64,000 bases of DNA from Saccharothrix luteola. Its GTDB lineage: Bacteria; Actinomycetota; Actinomycetes; Mycobacteriales; Pseudonocardiaceae. The stretch lies in the NCBI RefSeq assembly GCF_020859565.1, contig NZ_JAJHUO010000038.1:29973-93972 (forward strand). The letters are read 5' to 3'. A model generated the notes under the pieces. It saw nothing but the letters and a program-made list of their open reading frames with translations, did no database searches and was not told where the DNA came from. Positions within the stretch are counted from its first letter, which is position 1, and every line of letters starts with the position of its first letter. This document shows positions 47,588 to 56,456 of this stretch, in pieces. The position numbers were made by a program, and so were the translations under genes.

Positions 47588-49428
47588 CGCGCCATCCGGG
47601 CGAACGTCTCCACCCAGAACCGCTGCCGGTCCTCGGCGACACCCACCAGGTACGTCGCCCGCAGCTTCGGCGGTAGCAGCGCGACCAGCCGGACCACCAC
47701 CTTGCGGTACCGGCGCAGCTGCGACAGCTCGGCGTTGGCGAGCACCTGGTGGACCACGTCGCTGTCGTTCGTGCCCTCGCCGGACTCCTCGCGCGACCGC
47801 CGCAACCTGGCCTCCCACGCGTCGACCTGCCGCGCCAGCTCGCCGAGCCCGGTGACCGCGCGCCGCGCCAGCCGGTCGACCAGCGCGGTGAGCGGGACGG
47901 GCGCGTACTCGCCCTCACCTAGGTAGATCGTGGCCATCTCCAGCGGCAGGCCGCGCTCGTGCAGCTTCACCAGCCGCTCGATGGTGCGCTTCGTGATCCA
48001 CGCCCGGCCGTCGTCGTCGATGTCGTGCTTCCACCACTCCAGCACGGTCTCGGCGACACCTCCGTAAGTGCCGATCAGCCACTCGTTGGCGGGGATGTCC
48101 TCCGGCTCGACGGTGAGCGACGCGGTGAACCTGGTGGCCTGCGCGATGTTGTTGCGCGACACCAGGAGTTTGCGGCCGAGGTGGTACGGCGGGTTCTGGA
48201 TCGCCACCTGCGCGCGGAGGTTCTCGATCCGGCGGCCGGCCAGCGACCACTCCTGAGTGATCTCCATCAGCTTGGCGAACGCGGCCTTGTCCTTGGGCCG
48301 GTTGTACTCGTCCCACACGATCGCCTTCGGCTCACCACCGGTGAACTGCCTGGCCATCAGGTTCTCCAACGTGCCGTCGGCGGTCGGGATCGGCGCGCAC
48401 AGGTCCTCGACGTTGGTCACCGGCAGCGAGAAGTACAGCGGCTCCCGGCCCAGTTCCTCGCGGATCGTCTGGCGCACCAGCTGGGTCTTGCCGCAGCCGG
48501 GCGGCCCTTGCAGCAGCACGCTCCACCGGTTGCGCACCGCCGCCCGCAGCACCCGCCGCACGGGGTCCGGCACCGTGGCCGGGTTGGGCACCCCGAGCGC
48601 GGCGGCGATCCGGTCGAGGACCTCCGCGGTGCGGTCGCGGTCCCGTCCGCGCCGACCGTCCGCGCGCCGCTCCACCAGCCGCAACCGCTCGCCGTTGACC
48701 AGCGGCAACCCCCAGCGCAGCGGGAAGCCCTCGCGGGCGTTCGCGAGCACGTGGTCGACGGTGCGCGGCGACAGCAGCTCGCGCGTCGCCGGGTCGAGCG
48801 AGTTCCAGACGCCGAACACCCCGCGCAGGTCCCAGTCCCGGTACTTCGCCGCGAGCGTGGTGCGCCACGCGGTGTCGTTCGCGGTGACGCGGGCGGTGAC
48901 CATCCGGTCGAGGATCGCCAGGTCGCCGCGGCGGGTGGAGGTCTCGGCGAGGGACTCGTTGTCGCTGAGGAACACCCCGACGCAGCCGAGGGCACGCAGG
49001 TCGTGCTCGCCGAGCGTCCAGTCGCAGGCGATCTGCATCAGCTGCGACTGGATCGTCTCACCGGCCTGCAACGAGTCGTCGATCAGCAGCACGAACCGCT
49101 TGCCCGGCTTGAGCTGGCTCATCACCAACTGCCGCAGCACGAGCTCACCGGTGTCGGCGTCGCGCACCGGCGCGTTGATCAGCAGGTCGTCGGGCGTGAG
49201 GTTGGCCGCGGGCACGAACACCAGCTCGGTGTCCGGGTACGCCTCGGCGACGTGCGAGAAGAACGTGGCCGTCTTGCCGATGCCGTGCGCGCCGAACACC
49301 TGCCCGGTCTGCCCGATGTCGATCATCGCGTCGATGAACGCGGACAACCGCGACCCGCCGGTCCAGCCCTCGGGCGGCACGGGGTAGGTCGCGTTGGGCC
49401 GCCACGGTCTGCTCTTGGTGTCGTTCAT
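47578..49428 (-). CDS. Double AAA (MoxR-like) ATPase
   Basis: A 616-aa ATPase with two AAA modules. The first has Walker A FGAHGIGKTATFF (about 45-57) and Walker B LLIDDS. The second has Walker A QGPPGCGKTQLV (near 310), Walker B AIVWDEYNR and an arginine-rich sensor region RFTASL. The C-terminal 150 residues are helical. MoxR-like ATPases commonly work with VWA proteins as chaperones or conflict-system remodelling engines; here the VWA gene overlaps by 4 nt (ATGA). ATG at 49428 marks the first residues typical of the family. Confidence 0.9.
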   Translation of the reverse strand: MNDTKSRPWRPNATYPVPPEGWTGGSRLSAFIDAMIDIGQTGQVFGAHGIGKTATFFSHVAEAYPDTELVFVPAANLTPDDLLINAPVRDADTGELVLRQLVMSQLKPGKRFVLLIDDSLQAGETIQSQLMQIACDWTLGEHDLRALGCVGVFLSDNESLAETSTRRGDLAILDRMVTARVTANDTAWRTTLAAKYRDWDLRGVFGVWNSLDPATRELLSPRTVDHVLANAREGFPLRWGLPLVNGERLRLVERRADGRRGRDRDRTAEVLDRIAAALGVPNPATVPDPVRRVLRAAVRNRWSVLLQGPPGCGKTQLVRQTIREELGREPLYFSLPVTNVEDLCAPIPTADGTLENLMARQFTGGEPKAIVWDEYNRPKDKAAFAKLMEITQEWSLAGRRIENLRAQVAIQNPPYHLGRKLLVSRNNIAQATRFTASLTVEPEDIPANEWLIGTYGGVAETVLEWWKHDIDDDGRAWITKRTIERLVKLHERGLPLEMATIYLGEGEYAPVPLTALVDRLARRAVTGLGELARQVDAWEARLRRSREESGEGTNDSDVVHQVLANAELSQLRRYRKVVVRLVALLPPKLRATYLVGVAEDRQRFWVETFARMARQG

Positions 49429-50816
49429 CGGCCTGCCGTCCGGGTCACTGGCCGCACGCGGTGGCAGGCCATCGGTGGGTCGTGGGCGTCCGGCCAGTCG
49501 TCGCCGCCCGGCGTGATCAGCCAGATCCACTTGTCGGGCTCGGCCGGTGTCACGTGCGGTGCGTGACCGTCGGTCAGGACGACGACCGCGTCGGCCCGCT
49601 CCTCGAACGGCACGCCGTCGAGCGCGGTGCGGCCCTCGACGTAGTCCACGACGGCCTGGAAGCTCGTGCCGCCGCCACCGAGCACCGCCTGACCGGGTTC
49701 GAACGGCATCACCACGGCGTCGAACGACAGCCAGTGCGCCTCGACGCCCTCGATGCGGCCGACCAGGTCGGTCATCCACTCGACCACGCCGTCCGGCATC
49801 GAGCCGGACGTGTCGTAGGCGATCACCAGCACCTTGTCGCGCTCGGGGCCACGCCGCGACAGCACGGGGTCGTGCCCGAGCGCGGCCAGCACCGCGCCCC
49901 GCTTCCTCGGGTACACGAGCCGTTCGCCCTGGCGGAGCTTGGACGCGAGCACGTCGACCAGCCACCGCTGCCACCAGTCGACGACGCCGGTCCGCGCGGT
50001 CGTGCCGCGCAACGCGCCCGCGCCGAGCGAGCCCCAGATCCGGGCGGCCCGCTCGGACGCGCTCGCGGTGCGGTCCATCAGGTCGAGCAGCTCGGCCTCG
50101 GCGCTCCCGTGCCCCCGGCGTGCGGCGAGCAGGGAGTTGAGCAGGACCGAGGACGCGATCGCGTCGACGGTCTGCTGGTCGGCCGGGACGTGACCCGGGA
50201 CGAGGTGCACGCACAGGGGCGCGGGCACCGGCGGGTTGCGCATCCGCTTCAGCTCGCGGTAGACGGCCAGGTCGGTGTCCAGGAAGTCGTCGTAGGGCAG
50301 TGGTTCGAGGCCTTGGCCGGTCAGGTCGGTGACGTAGTCGGCGTGGACCTCCCTCGGGTCGACGCCGGTCGGCCGCCCGTCGAGCCGGGGGAGCGCGGCG
50401 CGGCGCAGCCGGACCATGGCCACGTGGTTGATCGCGACCTCGGCGGCGATCGCGAACACCGGGTCCTCGCGCAGTTCCGGTTCGGCGAACAGGTGCCGGT
50501 GCACCAGGTGGCGCGCCTCGTGGAACAGCACGAACTTGACGCCGTCCAGTCCGATGCCGACGAAGAAGTCGGGGTTGAACAGCAGCAGGCACGTGCCGTC
50601 ACCGGAGGCGACGACCGCCGCCGTGTCGATCGCCGTGGTCGCGAGCTGGTGGCGGCACTTGGAGAACAGCCAGGACGCCACCGCGGACTCGGTCAGGCCG
50701 AAGTCCAGCAGCGCGGCCTCCTTGAGCCGCTCGGCCTCGGCGACGACCGACGGCTCGGCCGGTCGCCAGGAGACCAGCGCCTGCCGGTCCGTCAGGTCGA
50801 CGACGTGCCGCTTCAC
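49425..50816 (-). CDS. HExxH metallopeptidase-like / VWA domain protein
   Basis: A 463-aa protein with an N-terminal DUF2201-type metallopeptidase-like domain containing HEARHLVHRH (HExxH form) and a C-terminal von Willebrand factor A domain with the MIDAS motif YDTSGSM and later VVLTDGH. VWA partners bind MoxR-type ATPases and client proteins through a metal ion. The start is uncertain: GTG at 50816 fits the domain start, and GTG at 50864 would add 16 residues and bury an AGGAGGA. It heads the AAA operon and lies just 61 nt from the third tRNA-like gene on the other strand. Confidence 0.87.
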   Translation of the reverse strand: MKRHVVDLTDRQALVSWRPAEPSVVAEAERLKEAALLDFGLTESAVASWLFSKCRHQLATTAIDTAAVVASGDGTCLLLFNPDFFVGIGLDGVKFVLFHEARHLVHRHLFAEPELREDPVFAIAAEVAINHVAMVRLRRAALPRLDGRPTGVDPREVHADYVTDLTGQGLEPLPYDDFLDTDLAVYRELKRMRNPPVPAPLCVHLVPGHVPADQQTVDAIASSVLLNSLLAARRGHGSAEAELLDLMDRTASASERAARIWGSLGAGALRGTTARTGVVDWWQRWLVDVLASKLRQGERLVYPRKRGAVLAALGHDPVLSRRGPERDKVLVIAYDTSGSMPDGVVEWMTDLVGRIEGVEAHWLSFDAVVMPFEPGQAVLGGGGTSFQAVVDYVEGRTALDGVPFEERADAVVVLTDGHAPHVTPAEPDKWIWLITPGGDDWPDAHDPPMACHRVRPVTRTAGR

Positions 50817-50877
50817 GCTGTGCCTGCTGATGACTCCTCCTCCGCCCACTTGTCCGCTGGTCACCTACGATCGACGC

Positions 50878-50953
50878 GACGGGTCGTAGCGCAGGGGCAG
50901 ACGCACCGCCTTGCCAAGGCAGATCACGCTGGTTCGAATCCAGCCGCCCGTCA
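50878..50953 (+). tRNA. tRNA-like gene, anticodon GCC (Gly), extended acceptor
   Basis: 76 nt. Anticodon loop TTGCCAA (anticodon GCC) on stem CCGCC/GGCAG with one C-A mismatch; T arm GCTGG-TTCGAAT-CCAGC. The acceptor is GACGGG/CCCGTC with a bulged T and two CG/GC extra pairs, as in the gene at 44908. A D arm like that of the other two. No encoded CCA. It lies between the VWA gene and a convergent unknown gene that ends 1 nt after it. Confidence 0.72.
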
Positions 50954-50954
50954 C

Positions 50955-51791
50955 CTAGACCAAGGCGACCGCGCCGCACGTGCGCACCAGTTCCGGGGCC
51001 GTGCCGGTGAATGTCGGCATCACCTGGGCCAGCACCGCCCACGCCTCCGGGTTCGCGCCCAGCTCACGCCGGACGAGTGGCGTCAGGAGGTCCGTGGCCT
51101 CACGGGCGCGTTCGGGGAACAGGGCCGTGCCGACCTGGAGCACGTCGAGCACGGACCGCGCGGGCGTCCAGCGCTCGACGTACTCGCGCGGGTCGCCGAC
51201 GATGCCCGCCCGCCTCAGCCGGTGGGCGAACTTCGGGTGCGACCCGAACTGCGCACGCACCTCCGGCGGGCAGTCGACGCGGATCGACAGCGCCCAGCGC
51301 GCGTACCCCGGCAGCGGCTCGACGCGGTCCGCGTCGACGATCTCGGGCCAGTCGGCCCTGCCCACCGCATCGGCCGCCACCCGTGCCGCGGCCATGGACC
51401 GGGCCTGCCGCAGCTCGCCGACGAGCCCGGCCGGGCCGACGACGAGCGGCGGTGCGCCGTGGGAGCAGCCGGGCGTGTCGCACGTCCGCACGACCGGCAG
51501 CGGTCCGCTCGCCGTGCCGAACGGGACGCCGCGGATGATGTCGCGCCTGATCGCGTCGGTCGCGTCCGGGTGGTGGTACGCCAGCGCATTCGTGGCGGGG
51601 TCGTCCCGCTCCAGCATCCACAGCAGCACCGACGTCGGCGCCTGGAGCCGCTGGAGCCACCACGCCCACCACCGCGCGGGATTCGCCTCGGGCTCGTCGA
51701 TCCCGAGCCGTCGCCGCACGGTCGCGGCGTCGTCCGGGTCGATCAACGAGAGCAGGAAGTGCGCGCCCGGGACGTTGTTCCCTCTGTCCAC
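50955..51791 (-). CDS. Unknown protein of the tRNA-like/LRR/AAA module
   Basis: A 278-aa protein I do not recognise. It is helical and rich in Arg, Trp and Ala: PARWWAWWLQRL, VLLWMLERDDPATNALAYHHP. It has a small Cys/His motif (CDTPGCSHG, near residue 110) that may bind a metal. A segment resembles HEAT-like repeats (ERAREATDLLTPLVRREL), but weakly. No signal peptide or membrane segment. The GTG start at 51791 is the best in-frame codon. It is convergent with the tRNA-like gene and probably belongs to the same accessory module because of its position. Confidence 0.7.
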   Translation of the reverse strand: MDRGNNVPGAHFLLSLIDPDDAATVRRRLGIDEPEANPARWWAWWLQRLQAPTSVLLWMLERDDPATNALAYHHPDATDAIRRDIIRGVPFGTASGPLPVVRTCDTPGCSHGAPPLVVGPAGLVGELRQARSMAAARVAADAVGRADWPEIVDADRVEPLPGYARWALSIRVDCPPEVRAQFGSHPKFAHRLRRAGIVGDPREYVERWTPARSVLDVLQVGTALFPERAREATDLLTPLVRRELGANPEAWAVLAQVMPTFTGTAPELVRTCGAVALV

Positions 51792-51877
51792 GCGCGGATT
51801 GTCGCACGGTGATCGATCACGTCCACCTCGATTTGCTCCGCGGTGGCGGTCGACGCGCAGCCGCGACGGCACGGTCG

Positions 51878-52891
51878 TCAGCCGAGTGGTCGCGCCGTCC
51901 AGGTCGACCTGTCGTCCGGTGTCGGCACCAGCCGCACGCTCCGGGCGACGGCGAGCGAGGCGGCGTCGTCGGCGGCTCCGCCCCAGACGTCGACCGCGAA
52001 CCCGGCGGCGACCCCGTAGATGGTGACCTTGCGCCCGTCGACCATCGCCGGGTGACCGTCCACGGTCCGGTTCACCCCGTTCCCCAAGGCCATCCGGTCG
52101 CCGTTCTCGACGGCGACCGCGACGCAGTCGACGCACTGACCCGCGTCGGCGGGGTCCTCGGCGGCGAAGAGGAGCCCGGTGCGCACGAACGGGTCGCCGG
52201 GCGGGCGCAGGTCCGCGGTGGTGCCGACCAACTGGTACGGCGCGGGGCGCGGGACGGTGAACGGCATGGTCACCGGCTCGCCGGCGCCGACCCGCACGGC
52301 CAGCGCGATGCGGCGCGCGGTGTCGCGGTCCGCCTCGTCCTCGGTCCTGACGTCCTGGTAGCTGACGAACGCCCAGGCGCCGTCGGTCCACTGCCAGGCG
52401 AGCAGGTCACCGGACGGCCTGTCGACCCAGTAGGCGGGCCGGCCGTCGACGGGTTCGGTCGGGGCGCCGGCCTCCGGCCGCAGCACGTCACCCCCGGGGT
52501 CCGCGGCCTGCCTGCCCGGGGCGTGCACCGTGACCGACCCCAGCCCTGTCCACCCGGCGTTGCGCACGCTGATCCGCTGCCAGCGCCGTGCGGTGGTATA
52601 GGAATCGGTGACGATCCCCGGCACGTCGGCGACCGTGACCACCCTCCGCATCGGGTCGAAGTCGCGGGGTTCCGCCGCGCGTTGCGACGACGTGGCGGGA
52701 TCGACGGACGAGCCCGCGCCGCCCGGCAGCCCGAGGACGGGCACCAGGAACGCCACCGCGGCCACGAGCACCCCTGTGCCGACCCACCGCGTCCGCACCC
52801 GCCGGCGTCCCACCCGGATCGCCCGGTCGATGTCCACCTCGGACGGTGGCAACGGGTCCTCGTCGCGCAGCGGGTCCAGCAGTCGGTCCAC
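51878..52891 (-). CDS. Membrane partner of the ECF sigma factor (anti-sigma-like)
   Basis: A 337-aa protein with a short cytoplasmic N-terminus (DRLLDPLRDEDPLPPSEVDIDRAIRVGRRRVR), one membrane helix (about 36-58, WVGTGVLVAAVAFLVPVLG) and a large outside domain with a CVDC motif. It lies 2 nt after the sigma gene in the same operon, the usual place for its regulator. The outside domain is not recognised. GTG start at 52891. Confidence 0.75.
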   Translation of the reverse strand: MDRLLDPLRDEDPLPPSEVDIDRAIRVGRRRVRTRWVGTGVLVAAVAFLVPVLGLPGGAGSSVDPATSSQRAAEPRDFDPMRRVVTVADVPGIVTDSYTTARRWQRISVRNAGWTGLGSVTVHAPGRQAADPGGDVLRPEAGAPTEPVDGRPAYWVDRPSGDLLAWQWTDGAWAFVSYQDVRTEDEADRDTARRIALAVRVGAGEPVTMPFTVPRPAPYQLVGTTADLRPPGDPFVRTGLLFAAEDPADAGQCVDCVAVAVENGDRMALGNGVNRTVDGHPAMVDGRKVTIYGVAAGFAVDVWGGAADDAASLAVARSVRLVPTPDDRSTWTARPLG

Positions 52892-52893
52892 GA

Positions 52894-53406
52894 TCAGGCC
52901 TCCTTCGCGGTGATGGGCAGCGGGCGCTCGTCGAGCAGCCGCCGCATGGTCGCCAGCCCGCGCGCGGTCTGGCTCTTGACCGTGCCGGGGCTGCAGCCGA
53001 GCGCTCCGGCGACGTCCTCGACCGACATGTCGAACAGGAACCGCAGCACCAGCACCACGGACAGCCGGCGTGGCAGCCGGCCGAGCGCGGCACGCAGGGT
53101 GGCCCGGTCGTCGGCCCGGTGGTCCGGCTCGACGGCGACCTCGGGCGCGGAGGCGAACAACGACACGCCCGACCAGCGCAACCGGCGCTCGTCCAGGTAC
53201 ACGCGGACCAGGATCCGCTGCACGTAGGCGTCGGTGTTGTCGGCAGCACGCGCTCGCCGCCAGTTGACGTAGAGCTTCGTGATCGCCTGTTGGACGAGAT
53301 CGTCACCGTGGTGCGCGTCGCCGCACAGCCGGTACGCGGACCGGCGGAGCCGGTCGAGGCCGGCCCGCACGTACTCCACGTACTCCCGTTCCAACGCCGC
53401 CTGCAT
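52894..53406 (-). CDS. ECF RNA polymerase sigma factor (SigE family)
   Basis: A 170-aa sigma factor with region 2 (YRLCGDAHHGDDLVQQAITKLYVNWRRA) and region 4 (LGRLPRRLSVVLVLRFLFDMSVEDVAGALGCSPGTVKSQTARGL). It belongs to the actinobacterial SigE-type ECF group. Targets are unknown; the downstream membrane protein probably holds it inactive. Confidence 0.92.
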   Translation of the reverse strand: MQAALEREYVEYVRAGLDRLRRSAYRLCGDAHHGDDLVQQAITKLYVNWRRARAADNTDAYVQRILVRVYLDERRLRWSGVSLFASAPEVAVEPDHRADDRATLRAALGRLPRRLSVVLVLRFLFDMSVEDVAGALGCSPGTVKSQTARGLATMRRLLDERPLPITAKEA

Positions 53407-53631
53407 CGTGCTCCTTCCGTCCCCCTACCCGTACGACGGGCCCGGGACGCCGGCGGGTTCTCGATGCGGTCGGGTTCGTCGTCCGGCGGCCGGCGAGGTG
53501 TCAGGCGTTCACCTGACATCACGGGCCCCGCGTTCCGCCTAGCCTGATCGGCAACGGTGGCGGCGCGCGTACTCGCTGTTGAGGGGCAGCGGGCGGGGCG
53601 CCGCCATTTCACATCCAACCGAGGGGTGGGC

Positions 53632-54633
53632 ATGAAGCCGGGGATTCGCCTGCGTGCCGCGGTGGGGGTCGCGGTGCTGTTCATCGTGACGGGCTGCAGT
53701 CAAGCGGTCACGGGTGCGGCGGTTCCCGAGTCGCGGTCCGGTGCGGCGTCGACCGATGCCGGGAAGGACCGGAAGAGCGGGTTCGACGAGTGCGGACTGG
53801 TCGAACCGGCCGAGGTCGCCAAGGCGATCGGCGTGAACGCCGTGCACGTCACCGGCCGTTCGGCGATGACCCAGTCCGACGGCAGTCGTCGTGCCGGGTG
53901 CGCGTACTTCCCGGAGAACGTGCCGGGCATGCTCGGCCTGGAGATCGGCACGGTGGCCGACACGGATGCCGAGCGGTTCTTCGCGCCGTTCGCGAAGAAC
54001 TTCCGCAACGTGCAGGCGATCCCGAAGCTGGGCGACCGCGCCGAAGCGGTCGCCTACAAGGCGAACGGCACCTCGACCCACTACATCGAGGTTCGGACGC
54101 TCTCGGGGAACAGGGGACTGCACCTGTTCTACACCTACACGGACGGTCGCGGCGCGATGCCCAAGGCCGACGGGGCCGCCGCCGCGGTGATCCTCGTGAC
54201 AGCCCTCGAACGGTTGCCCGACGAGGTGACGATCCCCGACGGGGCGCCGGAGGGCCGGTGCGCGGACGTCGATCTGGAGCCCGCCGCCGAGGTCGTCGGC
54301 GCCAAGCTGGTGATGGCCCGGTCGGTGGTGTCCGAGGGCGGCGGCATGACCTGCCACTTCAGCGGCGGCGGCGGGAAGCTCGAAGTCAGCCTGCTCGCCG
54401 ACGCGGGGCGGGCGGCGAAGGCGGCCGTCCCGCCGGACCAGATCACCCACGCCGACCTCGCCGACGGCGTCCGGGTGATGGTGACCGAGGCCAACGCGCT
54501 GGACGCCCGGGTCAACGTCGGCGACCAGGTCGTGATCATGAACGCGTCCTACGCCGGCGAGGTCACCGCGCTGCGGCCGGCGGACGTCGAGCTGGTGCGC
54601 ACCGTCGTGGACGCGATCAGCGACCGGAACTGA
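53632..54633 (+). CDS. Lipoprotein of unknown function
   Basis: A 333-aa lipoprotein. The signal ends in IVTGC with the lipobox Cys at about 22 (FIVTGCSQAVTG). The mature part shows two copies of a DUF3558-like module: ...FDECGLVEPAEVAKAIGV...RAGCAYFP... and ...GRCADVDLEPAAEVVGA...MTCHFSG.... Such proteins occur on actinobacterial cell surfaces without a known activity. GAGGGGTG precedes the ATG. It is divergent from the sigma factor, which may direct its expression. Confidence 0.85.
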   Translation: MKPGIRLRAAVGVAVLFIVTGCSQAVTGAAVPESRSGAASTDAGKDRKSGFDECGLVEPAEVAKAIGVNAVHVTGRSAMTQSDGSRRAGCAYFPENVPGMLGLEIGTVADTDAERFFAPFAKNFRNVQAIPKLGDRAEAVAYKANGTSTHYIEVRTLSGNRGLHLFYTYTDGRGAMPKADGAAAAVILVTALERLPDEVTIPDGAPEGRCADVDLEPAAEVVGAKLVMARSVVSEGGGMTCHFSGGGGKLEVSLLADAGRAAKAAVPPDQITHADLADGVRVMVTEANALDARVNVGDQVVIMNASYAGEVTALRPADVELVRTVVDAISDRN

Positions 54634-54653
54634 CGAAGCCCCGGGCGACCTGA

Positions 54654-55379
54654 TCACCAGGGGATGGCGCCCTCGTCGTCGAAGAAGCCGCCGCGCGGAC
54701 CGTTGTCCGGCAGGGTGGCGAGCCGGATCGCGATCGCGGCGCCCTGCTCGGGCGTCCGCGTTCCGCTGAAGCCGGTGAAGTCGGTCGCGACGTAGCCGGG
54801 GCAGGCGGCGTTCACGATGACGTTCGTGTCGGCGAGCCGGCGGGCGTACTGGGCCGTGACGCTGTTGAGCATCGACTTCGACGGCGCGTACGCGGCCATG
54901 ACCGGGCCGGTTCGCAGCGTGAGCGAGCCCATGTTGCTCGACATGTTGACGATGCGGGGCGAGCCCGCGCGGTGCAGCAGTGGGAGCATCGCGTTCGTCA
55001 CCCGGACCACGCCGAACACGTTCGTGTCGAGGACGGCGCGCAGGACGTCCAGGTCGAGCGTCGTGGGGTCCTGCGCGCCACCGTCGAGTCGGCCGGAGAT
55101 GCCCGCGTTGTTGACGAGCACGTCGAGTCGTCCCGCCGTGCGCTCGATGGTCGCCGCCGCCGCCGCGACGCTGTCGTCGGAGGTGACCTCGAGGGCGACC
55201 CCGAAAGCGTCGACGCCCGCGGCACGCAGCCGCTCGACGGCCTCCTCGCGCCTGGTCCCGTCACGCGCGCCCACCGCGACCGTGAAGCCGATCGCCCCGA
55301 GGGCCAGCGCGATGGCGAGACCGATTCCCTTGTTCGCGCCGGTGACCAGCGCGATCTTCGTGTCGTTCACCCGTCCCAT
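54654..55379 (-). CDS. Short-chain dehydrogenase/reductase
   Basis: A 241-aa SDR with cofactor motif VTGANKGIGLAIALAL, NNAG segment VLVNNAGISG, catalytic Ser in NMSSNMGS and YAPSK (YxxxK intact). An Arg in GARDGTR suggests NADP(H). It resembles carbonyl-reductase-like enzymes; the substrate is unknown. It is divergent from a LysR regulator with a LysR box in the gap, so it is the likely target. ATG at 55379 or GTG at 55370. Confidence 0.88.
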   Translation of the reverse strand: MGRVNDTKIALVTGANKGIGLAIALALGAIGFTVAVGARDGTRREEAVERLRAAGVDAFGVALEVTSDDSVAAAAATIERTAGRLDVLVNNAGISGRLDGGAQDPTTLDLDVLRAVLDTNVFGVVRVTNAMLPLLHRAGSPRIVNMSSNMGSLTLRTGPVMAAYAPSKSMLNSVTAQYARRLADTNVIVNAACPGYVATDFTGFSGTRTPEQGAAIAIRLATLPDNGPRGGFFDDEGAIPW

Positions 55380-55425
55380 GCTCGGCGCGTCACCCGCCCG
55401 TGTCCAAGATCGATCCGGTACGCGC

Positions 55426-55444
55426 TGATACTCGCCGGGTATCA
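55426..55444. promoter_or_regulatory. LysR-type box TGATAC-N7-GTATCA
   Basis: A perfect inverted repeat with the ATAC-N7-GTAT core (T-N11-A) typical of LysR-family sites, between the divergent SDR and LysR genes. Confidence 0.7.
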
Positions 55445-55462
55445 CGCGGGTAGGCTTCACCC

Positions 55463-56332
55463 GTGCCCGACCTCGAGACCCGCGAACTCAGGTACTTCGT
55501 CGCCGTCGCCGAGGAACTGCACTTCGGCCGTGCCGCCGATCGGCTCGGGATCGCGCAGCCGCCGCTGTCGCGCGCGATCCGCCGGCTGGAGCAGCGGCTC
55601 GGCGTCCGGCTCCTCGACCGGGACCGTCGTGGAGCGGCGCTCACCGACGCGGGCAGGGTGATGCTCCGCGAGTCCCGGGCGGCTCTCGACGCGGTCGCGG
55701 CCGCCGCGCGCCGGACGCGGCGAGCAGGCGATCCGAAGCGGCCGCTGGTGCTGGTGACGAAGGCCGGGGCGTCCCACGAGCTGCTGCAACGGCTCCTCGA
55801 CGCGGTCGCCCGCGAACCCGGTGCGGCGCCGGTCGACGTCCTCCTGTGCGAGGTCGGCGAGCAGGCCGGGCTGCTGCGCGACGGGAGCGCCGACGTGGCC
55901 CTCATGCACCGCCCGTTCGACGACCTCGTCGGGTTCGACACCGAGGACCTCCACGTCGAGGGCCAGATCGCGCTCCTGCCCGCCGGGCACCCGCTCGCGG
56001 CACGCGATTCGCTCACGCTGGCGGAGGTCCGCGACGTGCCGGACCTGCCGATCGCGCGTTGGCCCCGGCTCGACGGGTCCTACCCGGACGGTCCCGGACC
56101 GGAGGTGCGCACCCAGTCGCAGCTCGCCCAGCTCGTGGCGCTCGGCAAGGCGCTGCTCGTCATCCCCGCCTCCAGCCGTGCCTGGCAGTGGCCCGACCAC
56201 GTCGCCGTGCCCGTCGTGGACGCGCCGGACGTCACCACGGTGATCGCCTGGCCGGCGGGGAGCCGCTCACCGGCGATCGCCTCGCTCGTGCGCTCGGCGG
56301 CCGGGCTGCGCGCCGCGGCGACCGCAGGCTGA
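55463..56332 (+). CDS. LysR-family transcriptional regulator
   Basis: A 289-aa regulator with the winged helix-turn-helix LRYFVAVAEELHFGRAADRLGIAQPPLSRAIRRLEQRLGVRLLDR and a periplasmic-binding-protein-like effector domain after residue 90. The effector is unknown. GTG start at 55463 with the LysR box just upstream, so it probably regulates itself and the divergent SDR. Confidence 0.9.
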   Translation: MPDLETRELRYFVAVAEELHFGRAADRLGIAQPPLSRAIRRLEQRLGVRLLDRDRRGAALTDAGRVMLRESRAALDAVAAAARRTRRAGDPKRPLVLVTKAGASHELLQRLLDAVAREPGAAPVDVLLCEVGEQAGLLRDGSADVALMHRPFDDLVGFDTEDLHVEGQIALLPAGHPLAARDSLTLAEVRDVPDLPIARWPRLDGSYPDGPGPEVRTQSQLAQLVALGKALLVIPASSRAWQWPDHVAVPVVDAPDVTTVIAWPAGSRSPAIASLVRSAAGLRAAATAG

Positions 56333-56456
56333 GAGGTCGTTGCCGCACCACCCGATCGAGTCGCCCGGAGACCCTTTCGGGCGTTGCCCGGCCACTCCCG
56401 ACGGCACCATCCTGTGTGCCGTCCCGGTCAACCGATCACGTCCGTACGGAGGTTTC

